From NCBI GenBank assembly GCA_020161295.1, contig JAIUOA010000012.1, positions 1-64,000 on the forward strand: a stretch of 64,000 bases of DNA, in the 5' to 3' direction. Both the position numbers and the translations under genes were made by a program. Position 1 is the first letter of the stretch. Each line of letters starts with the position of its first letter. This document shows positions 42,779-50,096 of this stretch, piece by piece. The notes beneath the pieces are model-generated. The model saw only the letters and a list, made by a program, of their open reading frames with translations, was not told the origin of the DNA and made no database searches. Source of the stretch: Bacillota bacterium (GTDB taxonomy: Bacteria; Bacillota; Clostridia; Peptostreptococcales; Acidaminobacteraceae).

Positions 42779-43665
42779 TTACCAGTTTTGAGATGATGGC
42801 AGATCAAGACCTGTCTGATATTCGTATCGCCATTGCATGGCCAAACGATGTCCATACCATAAAGGCGGTGATGGCTGCTCATGAGAAGGTGGGTATTACA
42901 CCGATTCTGATCGGCGATGTGGAAGAAATGCGTGCGATTGCAAATGAGATAAATGTAACATTAAACAACAAGTGGTTGATTTCAGTAAAATCTCCTGAAG
43001 AAGCGGCTGAGGTTGCTGTAAAGATGGCGAAGGATGATGAAGTGGAAGCGATCATGAAAGGCAAAGTGGATACGGCAGTATTATTAAAATCGGTTGTAAA
43101 CCGCGATCATGGCATTAAAAAAGGGGGCGTCATCTCACATTTCGTCGTTCATGAAATGCCGAATTATCATAAACTGCTGGCTATGTCAGATGGTGGCATG
43201 AACTTAACGCCTGATTTAGCGACCAAAAAAGAAATCATCGCAACGAGCGTGGTTGCTCTTAAAAAATTAGGGATAGAAACGCCGAATGTTGCTGCACTTG
43301 CTGCTGTTGAGAAGGTGAATCCAAAAATGATTGAGACGGTTGATGCAGCAGCTTTAAAAGAAATGAATGAAAAGGGCGAGCTAGCAGGGTGCTATGTGGA
43401 GGGCCCGATATCTTATGATTTGGCCATGAGTAAGGAATCCGCCAGTATTAAAGGGTATGTTAGCCCCGTGACGGGTGAGGTGGATTTGTTATTTGTCCCG
43501 AACATTACCGTTGGCAATGTGCTTGGTAAAGCTTTAGTGTATTCGGCAAATGCAAAGATGGCAGGCGTCGTTTTAGGTGCAAAGGTACCCATTATCTTAA
43601 CTTCCAGAGGATCAAGCTATGAAGAAAAATACTATTCGATTCTATTAGCTGGTTTAGTGGGTTAA
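42775..43665 (+). CDS. ptb: Phosphate butyryltransferase
   Basis: This 296-aa enzyme swaps CoA for phosphate on butyryl-CoA (or related acyl-CoA) to give butyryl phosphate for Buk. It belongs to the phosphate acyltransferase family: KVGITPILIGDVEEMRAIA at the N-terminus, EAIMKGKVDTAVLLKSVVN, then VEGPISYDLAMSKESA and VPNITVGNVLGKALVY. ATG 42775 is the start, overlapping iorB by 4 nt; the longer frame upstream is not conserved. The pair iorAB-ptb with buk nearby would make ATP from a 2-oxoacid or butyryl-CoA. Specificity is inferred. Confidence 0.92.
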   Translation: MITSFEMMADQDLSDIRIAIAWPNDVHTIKAVMAAHEKVGITPILIGDVEEMRAIANEINVTLNNKWLISVKSPEEAAEVAVKMAKDDEVEAIMKGKVDTAVLLKSVVNRDHGIKKGGVISHFVVHEMPNYHKLLAMSDGGMNLTPDLATKKEIIATSVVALKKLGIETPNVAALAAVEKVNPKMIETVDAAALKEMNEKGELAGCYVEGPISYDLAMSKESASIKGYVSPVTGEVDLLFVPNITVGNVLGKALVYSANAKMAGVVLGAKVPIILTSRGSSYEEKYYSILLAGLVG

Positions 43666-43687
43666 AAAAATATGACGGAGGTCTAGA

Positions 43688-44329
43688 TTGAAAAAAGGTG
43701 ATTTATTATGGGGAGCTGGCCTAACAGCCGTCATCGCTTTCATGGTTTTTCCAGCGACGCACGAAATATTTGAAAGTATGACCATGAACCACCCTTACAT
43801 GATGGGATTCATCAAATTTGGAATCCTAGCTACCATGGGCGAACTGATGGCGATACGAATCAATGCGGGTTATTATAAAAAACCAGTAGGGTTAGTTTGG
43901 AAAAGCTTGATTTGGGGCTTTATCGGAATGCTGATCACACTGATGTTCACGATTTTTAGCGGTGGTGTACTCGCTGCACAAGCAAAAGGTATTTTGCCAT
44001 TTGAAGGCAATACGTTTGCATTTGCTTTTTTTACCTCAGCAATCATGAATGGTGTCTTTGCGCCGACTTTTATGGCTTTTCACCGTTATACAGACACTTA
44101 TATCGAGCTGAATGCAATGGGAAAAAGTGCTTCGATTACTGATATCACAAAAGAAATTGACTGGAATAATTTCGTGAATTTCGTCGTCCTGAAGACAATT
44201 CCGTTTTTCTGGATACCTGCGCATACGGCGACCTTCATGTTACCGGCTGAGTATAGGATTCTAGTAGCAGCGTTTTTATCCATCGCATTAGGCGCAATTT
44301 TGGCATTTGCGAAGCGTAGTAAACAGTAG
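43688..44329 (+). CDS. Predicted membrane protein of the catabolic operon
   Basis: This 213-aa protein has about five membrane spans with a few conserved-looking polar patches (NHPYMMGFIKFGILATMGELMAIRI, NGVFAPTFMAFHRYTDTYIEL, DWNNFVNFVVLKTIPFFWIPAHT). No named family is recognised by eye, although it has a loose Mpv17-like feel. It lies within the operon between ptb and a cupin gene, with 22 bp and 12 bp gaps, so it belongs to the pathway. Likely roles are transport of the aromatic substrate or of acids. The start is TTG 43688, following GGAGG. Confidence 0.72.
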   Translation: MKKGDLLWGAGLTAVIAFMVFPATHEIFESMTMNHPYMMGFIKFGILATMGELMAIRINAGYYKKPVGLVWKSLIWGFIGMLITLMFTIFSGGVLAAQAKGILPFEGNTFAFAFFTSAIMNGVFAPTFMAFHRYTDTYIELNAMGKSASITDITKEIDWNNFVNFVVLKTIPFFWIPAHTATFMLPAEYRILVAAFLSIALGAILAFAKRSKQ

Positions 44330-44341
44330 TGGAGGTTACCG

Positions 44342-44683
44342 ATGAAAAAAGTTGAGTTAAAGGATGTATCACCTTATAATGCCCCTCTTCATTTTGATAT
44401 GAAGGCCATGAAACTTCATGGTACAGAAGAGACCGGTGCAAAAAAGTTTTGGATGGGCATGTCGCATTTTCTTCCAGGTGGAGGTGCAGAATGGGCTTAT
44501 GAGCAATCGCCGACGGAAAAGGTATATTTTGTGCTTGAAGGCGAAATAGTTGTTAAGTCAAAGGATGAGACTTTTGTACTTAAAAAGGGCGATTCCATAT
44601 TTATCGGTCCAAATGAAGGCAGATCGATGATCAATCAGTCAAACAATGTGGCCACTGTCTTAGTGACCATTAGCTATGAGTAG
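44342..44683 (+). CDS. Cupin-fold protein lacking the usual metal ligands
   Basis: This 113-aa protein has a single cupin fold: SHFLPGGGAEWAYEQSPTEKVYFVLEGEI (motif 1) and FVLKKGDSIFIGPNEGRSMINQ (motif 2). In motif 1 the HxH pair is absent (EWAY), and in motif 2 the expected His after P-x-G is Met. A bound metal is therefore unlikely. Such cupins may still act as isomerases or small-molecule binding proteins. It sits directly before the SDR reductase gene and could help keto-enol tautomerism of the ring, which is an inference. Confidence 0.8.
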   Translation: MKKVELKDVSPYNAPLHFDMKAMKLHGTEETGAKKFWMGMSHFLPGGGAEWAYEQSPTEKVYFVLEGEIVVKSKDETFVLKKGDSIFIGPNEGRSMINQSNNVATVLVTISYE

Positions 44684-44691
44684 GAGGCGTT

Positions 44692-45471
44692 ATGATTAAG
44701 GAAATGGTAACAAATATATTCGATATTACAAATAAGACGGTCATCATAACCGGTGCCTCTGGCGCACTGGGAAAAGCATTAGCATATGGGTTCGGATTTG
44801 CTGGTGCCAACGTCATGTTAAATGGTAGAAAAGAATCGTCATTGAAGCCGATTTACGAAGACATGGTATCAAAAGGAATTAACTGCAGTTATTTTGCGGG
44901 AGACCCGAGCAAAGAAGACGATGTGAAAGCACTCGTTTCTAAAACCGTCGAAGTTTTTAATGAAGTTAATGTGCTGGTGACAGCAGCAGGCTTTAACGCT
45001 CCTAAGTCCATCATCGACCATACACTTGAGGACTGGCAAGCAATCATGGATGCCAATGTAAAGGGAACTTGGCTATGCTGTAAATATGCCGGGGAGCAAA
45101 TGATCAAACAGGGTATAGGTGGGAAGGTAATCCTCGTTTCCTCTGCTAGAAGTAAAATCGGCATGAAAAATTATACGGGTTACTGTACGGCCAAGGGTGG
45201 GATCGACTTGATGGCACAGTCGCTGGCGTGTGAATGGGGCGAGCATAAAATCAACGTGAATACCTTTAATCCTACAGTATTTAGATCAGAGCTGACGGAA
45301 TGGATGTTTCAGGATGATACGGCTAAATCAAAGTTTTTAACGCGAATACCATACGGGCGATTAGGTGAACCGGAAGATTTCGTAGGGACAGCCCTCTTTT
45401 TAGCTTCTGATGCAAGTAATTTTATTACGGGTGCAAATATACCAGTGGATGGCGGCTACTGGGCAAATTAG
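44692..45471 (+). CDS. SDR-family reductase, candidate phloroglucinol reductase
   Basis: This 259-aa short-chain dehydrogenase has the TGASGALG dinucleotide loop, the VTAAGFNAP segment (NNAG equivalent), an active-site Ser in VSSARS, and the catalytic Y-x3-K pair in YCTAKGG. A C-terminal GANIPVDGGYWAN closes the family. NADPH-dependent phloroglucinol reductases of anaerobes belong to this superfamily, reducing the aromatic ring to dihydrophloroglucinol. The identification here rests mainly on the neighbours, whose order follows that pathway. It could also reduce another 1,3-diketone. GGAGG precedes the ATG. It is 8 bp from both flanking genes. Confidence 0.75.
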   Translation: MIKEMVTNIFDITNKTVIITGASGALGKALAYGFGFAGANVMLNGRKESSLKPIYEDMVSKGINCSYFAGDPSKEDDVKALVSKTVEVFNEVNVLVTAAGFNAPKSIIDHTLEDWQAIMDANVKGTWLCCKYAGEQMIKQGIGGKVILVSSARSKIGMKNYTGYCTAKGGIDLMAQSLACEWGEHKINVNTFNPTVFRSELTEWMFQDDTAKSKFLTRIPYGRLGEPEDFVGTALFLASDASNFITGANIPVDGGYWAN

Positions 45472-45479
45472 GAGGGTAT

Positions 45480-46409
45480 ATGGCGATAAAACGCGTCACA
45501 GTACTGGGGTCTGGACTAATGGGGTGCGGGCTTGCACAGGTGTTTGCCATGCACGAAGATACCCAAGTCATTTTAAGGTCTAGAAATGCTAAAGAAAATC
45601 CCTTAAAGCCTGTTGAAGAGAACTTGATGTTATTGCATTCTAAAGGTGCAATCACTAAGGATGTCTTCGAAGGTGTTTTAAGCCGTATCGCATTTACAGA
45701 TGATCTGGTAATGGCAGTTAAAGAGGCGGATCTTGTTATCGAATGTGTCGTAGAGGACATGGTCGTTAAGCAAGAACTGTTTAGGGAGATTGAACCCTTA
45801 TGCAAACCGAGTGCGATTCTCGCTACGAACACATCAGTGATGAGCATAACGGAAATCGCTTCAAAGACGATAGATAAGACGAGGGTCATAGGTGCACATT
45901 TTTGGAATCCGCCATATTTAATACCTTTGGTAGAGGTTATCAAAGGTGAGGAAACATCACTAGAAGTTATGGACACACTTTTTGATTATCTAAAAAAGAT
46001 TGGTAAGAAGCCAGTGAAGTGCATGAAGGATGTTCCAGGGTTTATCGCTAATCGGTTGCAACATGCCATTTGGAGAGAAGCATTTTCTATCGTTGAAAAT
46101 GGGATAGCCGATGCGGCGACGGTTGATGAAGCCCTTCGGTACGGCCCCGGGCTTAGATGGCCAATTCTAGGCATATTGGAAAATGCAGATATGATAGGAC
46201 TTGATCTATCTTATAACATTCAAAATTATATTGTTAAATATTTAGAGAATTCACATGAACCTTCAAAGCTATTAAAACAACATGTGGATGAAGGCCACTT
46301 GGGCTTTAAAACGGGTAGAGGTTATCAAATGTGGTCACCTGAGCAAATTCAAGCGTCAAATAAACGTTTACGAGAGTACTTAATTGAAGTGACAAAAAAT
46401 CTAAAATGA
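45480..46409 (+). CDS. 3-hydroxyacyl-CoA-type dehydrogenase, candidate hydroxy-oxohexanoate dehydrogenase
   Basis: This 309-aa protein has an NAD-binding Rossmann start VTVLGSGLMGCGLAQVFA and DLVIECVVEDMVVKQELFREIE. A PGFIANRLQHAIWREAF hinge leads to the C-terminal 3HCDH domain with GPGLRWPILGILENADMIGLD. The family oxidises 3-hydroxyacyl-CoA or free 3-hydroxy acids with NAD. In a phloroglucinol pathway it would oxidise (S)-3-hydroxy-5-oxohexanoate to 3,5-dioxohexanoate (triacetate). That role is inferred from position. An alternative is 3-hydroxybutyryl-CoA dehydrogenase in butyrate formation. It follows the SDR by 8 bp. Confidence 0.8.
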   Translation: MAIKRVTVLGSGLMGCGLAQVFAMHEDTQVILRSRNAKENPLKPVEENLMLLHSKGAITKDVFEGVLSRIAFTDDLVMAVKEADLVIECVVEDMVVKQELFREIEPLCKPSAILATNTSVMSITEIASKTIDKTRVIGAHFWNPPYLIPLVEVIKGEETSLEVMDTLFDYLKKIGKKPVKCMKDVPGFIANRLQHAIWREAFSIVENGIADAATVDEALRYGPGLRWPILGILENADMIGLDLSYNIQNYIVKYLENSHEPSKLLKQHVDEGHLGFKTGRGYQMWSPEQIQASNKRLREYLIEVTKNLK

Positions 46410-46463
46410 TAATATGGATTCAATTGTGAATAATCTAATTGTAATCGAGAAGGAGAAATTAAA

Positions 46464-47402
46464 ATGGGAAAGAAAGTTTTCATCGATTTGACACACCCTT
46501 TCAGTGCTGATATTCCATTATGGCCTTATTTTTCTAAACCAAAAATCGACACCATGCATAACCTAGCGAAAAGTGGTGTTTTAACGCAGAAAATCGACGC
46601 AGTCATGCACTGTGGTACCCACGCAGACGCACCTAGACATGTCATGGAATATGAGTTTAATGGGAAAAGAGCAAGATACACACATGAGATGCCAGTAGAT
46701 GCTTACTGTGGCGATGCCATTTGTTTGGACGTAAAAATTGAAAGATGGGGGTTAATTACTGATAAACACTTAGATGATGCCTGTAAACGCGCTGGAATCA
46801 AACCCGAAGAATTAGAAGGCATGGTCGTCTGCTTAAGAACGGGAATGCACCTCAAGTTTGACGATTCAAAAGAGTATTATCATTACTCAAGTGGCACAGG
46901 GATCGACGCAGGTAAATGGTTCGCTAAATACAAACCAAAGTGTGTTGCCATGGACTCACAAGCGTTAGATCATCCGCTTCATACGACCATGGGGAAAAAT
47001 GGTGGTCCATTAGGAATGAACCTAAATGGCAACCTCGGATATCCAATCACCGATGAGTACATCGAAAAGTTTGGACTTGAAGCATATGCGGAGTTTAATC
47101 GAGAAACCTTTATTAAAGTATTTGGTAAAGAAAAGTATGATGAGAAGTTTGGATTTTTAGAATCTCATGGATTAGAAGGCACTTGGGAACCATGCCATAA
47201 GTACATGTTAGGAAATGGCATCGTGGGAATTGAAAATTTAGGTGGGGATTTAGAAAAAGTCGTCGGAAAAAGATTCAAATTTATGGCGTTTCCGATTAGA
47301 TGGTTTATGGGAGATGGTTCTATGGTCAGATGTGTCGCAGAAATCGACGAAGAGGATATAAATGATGTCCCAGAAAGAACGTATAACTACGGTTCGGTAT
47401 AG
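46464..47402 (+). CDS. Cyclase-family hydrolase, candidate dihydrophloroglucinol cyclohydrolase
   Basis: This 312-aa protein belongs to the metal-dependent cyclase/kynurenine-formamidase family. Residues 49-59 carry the signature HCGTHADAPRH, two His and an Asp expected to bind metal. GTGIDAGKWFAKYKPKCVAMDSQALDH is a second conserved block. A longer C-terminal half (residues 190-312) exceeds the small formamidases, as in ring-opening hydrolases. It would hydrolyse dihydrophloroglucinol to 3-hydroxy-5-oxohexanoate. That function is assigned by pathway logic. The gap before it (54 bp) includes AGAAGGAGAAA as ribosome site. It is the third of four consecutive pathway genes. Confidence 0.78.
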   Translation: MGKKVFIDLTHPFSADIPLWPYFSKPKIDTMHNLAKSGVLTQKIDAVMHCGTHADAPRHVMEYEFNGKRARYTHEMPVDAYCGDAICLDVKIERWGLITDKHLDDACKRAGIKPEELEGMVVCLRTGMHLKFDDSKEYYHYSSGTGIDAGKWFAKYKPKCVAMDSQALDHPLHTTMGKNGGPLGMNLNGNLGYPITDEYIEKFGLEAYAEFNRETFIKVFGKEKYDEKFGFLESHGLEGTWEPCHKYMLGNGIVGIENLGGDLEKVVGKRFKFMAFPIRWFMGDGSMVRCVAEIDEEDINDVPERTYNYGSV

Positions 47403-47411
47403 GAGTTAGAT

Positions 47412-48230
47412 ATGGCGAAGACGATTATTACTGTAGCCACCACAGGGGCGTGGCCTTCAAAAAAAGATAACCCCAATATCCCATTAACTCCAGCTGAAAT
47501 TGCAGACGATGTATATGAATGTTATAAAGCTGGAGCCGCGATTGCGCATCTTCACATGAGAGATGATGAAGGCAAAGGGACGATGAACACTGATAAGTTC
47601 GAAGAAACCGTTAAGTTAATCCGTGAAAAATGTGATATTATTTTGAACTTGACTACCTCCGGCGACTTAAATGCAACCGATGAGACACGCCAAGCACACC
47701 TTAAATCCATTAAACCTGATATGGCTTCTTATGATTGTGGTTCGATGAATTGGGGACATAACGCCTTGTTCATTAATCACCCCTACTTTCTTGAAGAATT
47801 AGGAAAGACGATGATTGAAAATCATGTTAAGCCCGAAGTGGAAATTTTCGATGCAGGTATGATTTATAATTCTGAATACTATCTGAAAATGGGTGTTCTA
47901 AAAGAGCCAATCCACTATCAGTTCGTATTAGGTGCAGCTGGTGGAACGGCAGCAACTGTGGAAAACCTAGTTTATCTTAAAAATCTAATTTCACCGAAAT
48001 CTACTTGGTCAGCACTAGGAATCGGTAGAGGTGCGATGCCTATTCTTATGGCTGCAATCGCCATGGGTGGGCATGTTAGAGTCGGAATGGAGGACAACGT
48101 TTATTTTTCTAAAGGTAAGTTGGCGGATTCGAATGCGCAATTCGTGAGACGAGCAGCAAACCTCATCCGCGAGTTCGGAAATGAAGTGGCAACTGTTCAA
48201 GATGCCAGAGAAATACTCAGTCTATATTAA
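47412..48230 (+). CDS. Beta-keto acid cleavage enzyme, candidate triacetate:acetoacetate lyase
   Basis: This 272-aa protein is a member of the BKACE/DUF849 family (Kce-like), zinc enzymes that split beta-keto acids with acetyl-CoA. AGAAIAHLHMRDD holds the metal His pair (H46, H48), and GGHVRVGMEDNVYF contains the third His and active-site strand. In the phloroglucinol pathway the homologous enzyme cleaves 3,5-dioxohexanoate with acetyl-CoA to acetoacetate and acetoacetyl-CoA. The four genes from 44692 give a full ring-to-acetoacetate route. Substrate assignment is inferred; 3-keto-5-aminohexanoate is less likely because the lysine-pathway genes are absent. Confidence 0.85.
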   Translation: MAKTIITVATTGAWPSKKDNPNIPLTPAEIADDVYECYKAGAAIAHLHMRDDEGKGTMNTDKFEETVKLIREKCDIILNLTTSGDLNATDETRQAHLKSIKPDMASYDCGSMNWGHNALFINHPYFLEELGKTMIENHVKPEVEIFDAGMIYNSEYYLKMGVLKEPIHYQFVLGAAGGTAATVENLVYLKNLISPKSTWSALGIGRGAMPILMAAIAMGGHVRVGMEDNVYFSKGKLADSNAQFVRRAANLIREFGNEVATVQDAREILSLY

Positions 48231-48251
48231 AATTTTAGAAATGGTACAAAA

Positions 48252-48278
48252 AAAGCACCCAGATTATCTGGGTGCTTT
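48252..48278 (+). terminator. Rho-independent terminator of the catabolic operon
   Basis: AAAGCACCCAGA and TCTGGGTGCTTT form a 12-bp stem with a TTA loop, followed by GGCTTTTGTTTTT. It ends the long operon before the convergent YccF gene, whose stop is 34 bp on. Confidence 0.85.
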
Positions 48279-48312
48279 GGCTTTTGTTTTTCAGCTTGAT
48301 GAGTAAGTTAAA

Positions 48313-48672
48313 TTAGATACGCGCACCGAAAGGAATCAGTGCAAGTTGTGCCAGTTTCAGGTGCTGCTTCGCAAATGGAAGGCCGATTATGGTAATGGCG
48401 AGGAAAAAGGCGATGGTCAGGTGCATAAGAAACAGCTCCCAGCCCAGTACCAGTAGCCAGATGATGTTGCCGATCAGTCCGCCTGCACCGAAATTACCGA
48501 TCTGTACATCGCGTCCAAATGGTGCGAGTGTGAGTCCTGCGATTTTAAAACATTGGACACCAAAAGGGATTCCGATCACCGTTATACATAAAAGTGCGCC
48601 AGCCAGTGTCCAGCCGATGGCTGAGATAAGGCCGCCTAAAATGATCCATATGAGATTGCCGATAAATGACAT
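48313..48672 (-). CDS. YccF-family inner membrane protein, copy B
   Basis: This 119-aa protein is near-identical to the copy at 15324-15683, with only a few conservative changes, mostly in the first domain (IGWTLAGALL) and the loop (VQIGN). The two two-helix YccF domains remain. The ribosome site and start are as in copy A. Its position directly after the catabolic operon marks the edge where the island meets the second half of the duplicated block. Confidence 0.88.
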   Translation of the reverse strand: MSFIGNLIWIILGGLISAIGWTLAGALLCITVIGIPFGVQCFKIAGLTLAPFGRDVQIGNFGAGGLIGNIIWLLVLGWELFLMHLTIAFFLAITIIGLPFAKQHLKLAQLALIPFGARI

Positions 48673-48748
48673 GAACTTTTCCTCCGAAATATTTTATAAT
48701 GCTATTATAGCCTGTGTGCATTAAAAAGGCGTTAAAACGAGATTAGAT

Positions 48749-49021
48749 TTATGGATTCTCTGGCAGATACTCGATTTCGAAGTAGTCAAACTCGATTTCT
48801 TCGATAAAGTGATGTGCCTTAAACCGCGTTTTATTAACGCGTTCCATGTCGAGGGTGTTATCGCTTAACCAGATAGGATTTCCGATATCAAACCGGTTGC
48901 AAAGGTCAGCTATGCCTCTATGCATAAGCGCTTCAAAGGAATGCGCGTCTTTGTTAACTTCAAATGTATGACTAACAATCGTGTTATTTTTCTTTACTAT
49001 TTTTCCACTTAGCCTAAACAT
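48749..49021 (-). CDS. Conserved 90-aa hypothetical protein, copy B
   Basis: This protein is homologous to the 96-aa protein at 15761. It keeps IWLSDNTLDM and FKAHHFIE-IEFDYFEIEYLPENP, but the N-terminal third has diverged and the last six residues are missing. The upstream 57 bp match those of copy A, up to CAGTTTAA (16108 and 49078), where the A locus continues into the inserted acyltransferase/ATPase segment. Its function is unknown. Confidence 0.7.
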   Translation of the reverse strand: MFRLSGKIVKKNNTIVSHTFEVNKDAHSFEALMHRGIADLCNRFDIGNPIWLSDNTLDMERVNKTRFKAHHFIEEIEFDYFEIEYLPENP

Positions 49022-49128
49022 GGTAAGCTCCTTATGCTGAATTCATAAATTTTGATTTTCTAACTTTATCAGTTTAACAGGATACGGTGAAATTTGGTAG
49101 TATAATAATAGGTGAAAGGGGTGAATCT

Positions 49129-49959
49129 ATGATAGAACCTGTAGAAAAAAAGATATCGAAACGGACGATATGGACGGTGGCGTTAGTGGTCATCATGTTG
49201 ATCTCCATCTTCGGTGTCGCGAAGCTCGTGACGAGTCCGGATTTTAATGCTTCCATGATCGATACATTAGACGAAAAGAAGGCCACTGTGCTGAAGGTTT
49301 CTTTATCCGCAGCAGCCACTTCCACAGCGCTTTCGCTTCTCCCAGGAGATGTGGCGAGTCCCATCGCTAACGAAATCGCAGAGCTGACCACGTATTTTAT
49401 CATCATCCTCGGGGCGATTTTACTGGAAAAGATGTTGTTATCGGTGATCGGCCATTTGACGTTCGTCTATATTATTCCGCTTGCGTGTATTTTAGGGGTG
49501 ATTTACCTTTATACGAAGCGTGAGGTGCTAAAGGTTCTGGCCATAAAGATGACGATATTTGGGCTGGTGCTGTTTATGGCGATTCCGGCCAGCATAAAAG
49601 TGAGCGAGCTCATCTATGCTTCCTACGAAACGCAGGTGGCGCAGACGCTTCAAGCAGCCGAAGCAAATAATGCCTTTATCGAGGAGCAGAAAAACGACCT
49701 CGCTGAGGAAGATAAGAACTGGTTCGAGAAGGCGAGCGACTATTTATCGAATCTCACCTCTAAGGTAGGCGTCGGCATTTCCTCTATGATCAAGAAAGGC
49801 GAGGAGACGCTGTCGTATATGATGGACACCATCGCGGTACTGATTATCACATCCTGCGTGCTTCCCATCGTGGTCATCCTCATATTTACGTGGATCATAA
49901 AAATCCTGTTTGGATTTGATGCGCTTGAAGCGCGAAAATGGTTGAATGTAAAGCGGTAG
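49129..49959 (+). CDS. Conserved membrane protein, copy B
   Basis: This 276-aa paralogue of 18766 keeps all hydrophobic segments and the charged mid-region (EANNAFIEEQKNDLAEEDKNWF, split). Differences cluster in the N-terminus and the last 15 residues. The start ATG 49129 was chosen with AAAGGGG upstream, giving a protein of paralogue length. It is followed by a terminator and by S-layer-homology protein B, the same order as locus A. The pairing is conserved in both copies and supports a shared envelope function. Confidence 0.8.
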   Translation: MIEPVEKKISKRTIWTVALVVIMLISIFGVAKLVTSPDFNASMIDTLDEKKATVLKVSLSAAATSTALSLLPGDVASPIANEIAELTTYFIIILGAILLEKMLLSVIGHLTFVYIIPLACILGVIYLYTKREVLKVLAIKMTIFGLVLFMAIPASIKVSELIYASYETQVAQTLQAAEANNAFIEEQKNDLAEEDKNWFEKASDYLSNLTSKVGVGISSMIKKGEETLSYMMDTIAVLIITSCVLPIVVILIFTWIIKILFGFDALEARKWLNVKR

Positions 49960-50004
49960 CTGTAATAAATTAGTGGTGCAATTAACAATGAAGAATTACT
50001 CAAA

Positions 50005-50027
50005 AAGCACATAGCACATATGTGCTT
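50005..50027 (+). terminator. Rho-independent terminator of membrane protein B
   Basis: AAGCACATA and TATGTGCTT form a stem around GCACA, followed by TTTTTGTT. In locus A the equivalent position carries a different hairpin (19688), so terminators have been replaced while genes were kept. Confidence 0.75.
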
Positions 50028-50096
50028 TTTTGTTATAATAAAACATATAATTATCGCGCAATTATGCAGATAAAATTTTGAAACACGGGGGAAATA

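Noticed and set aside
47412..48230. Lysine fermentation as the role of the BKACE-type enzyme
   Set aside because: No kamA, kamDE or kdd genes are near; the neighbours fit a cyclic polyketide-like or phloroglucinol substrate.
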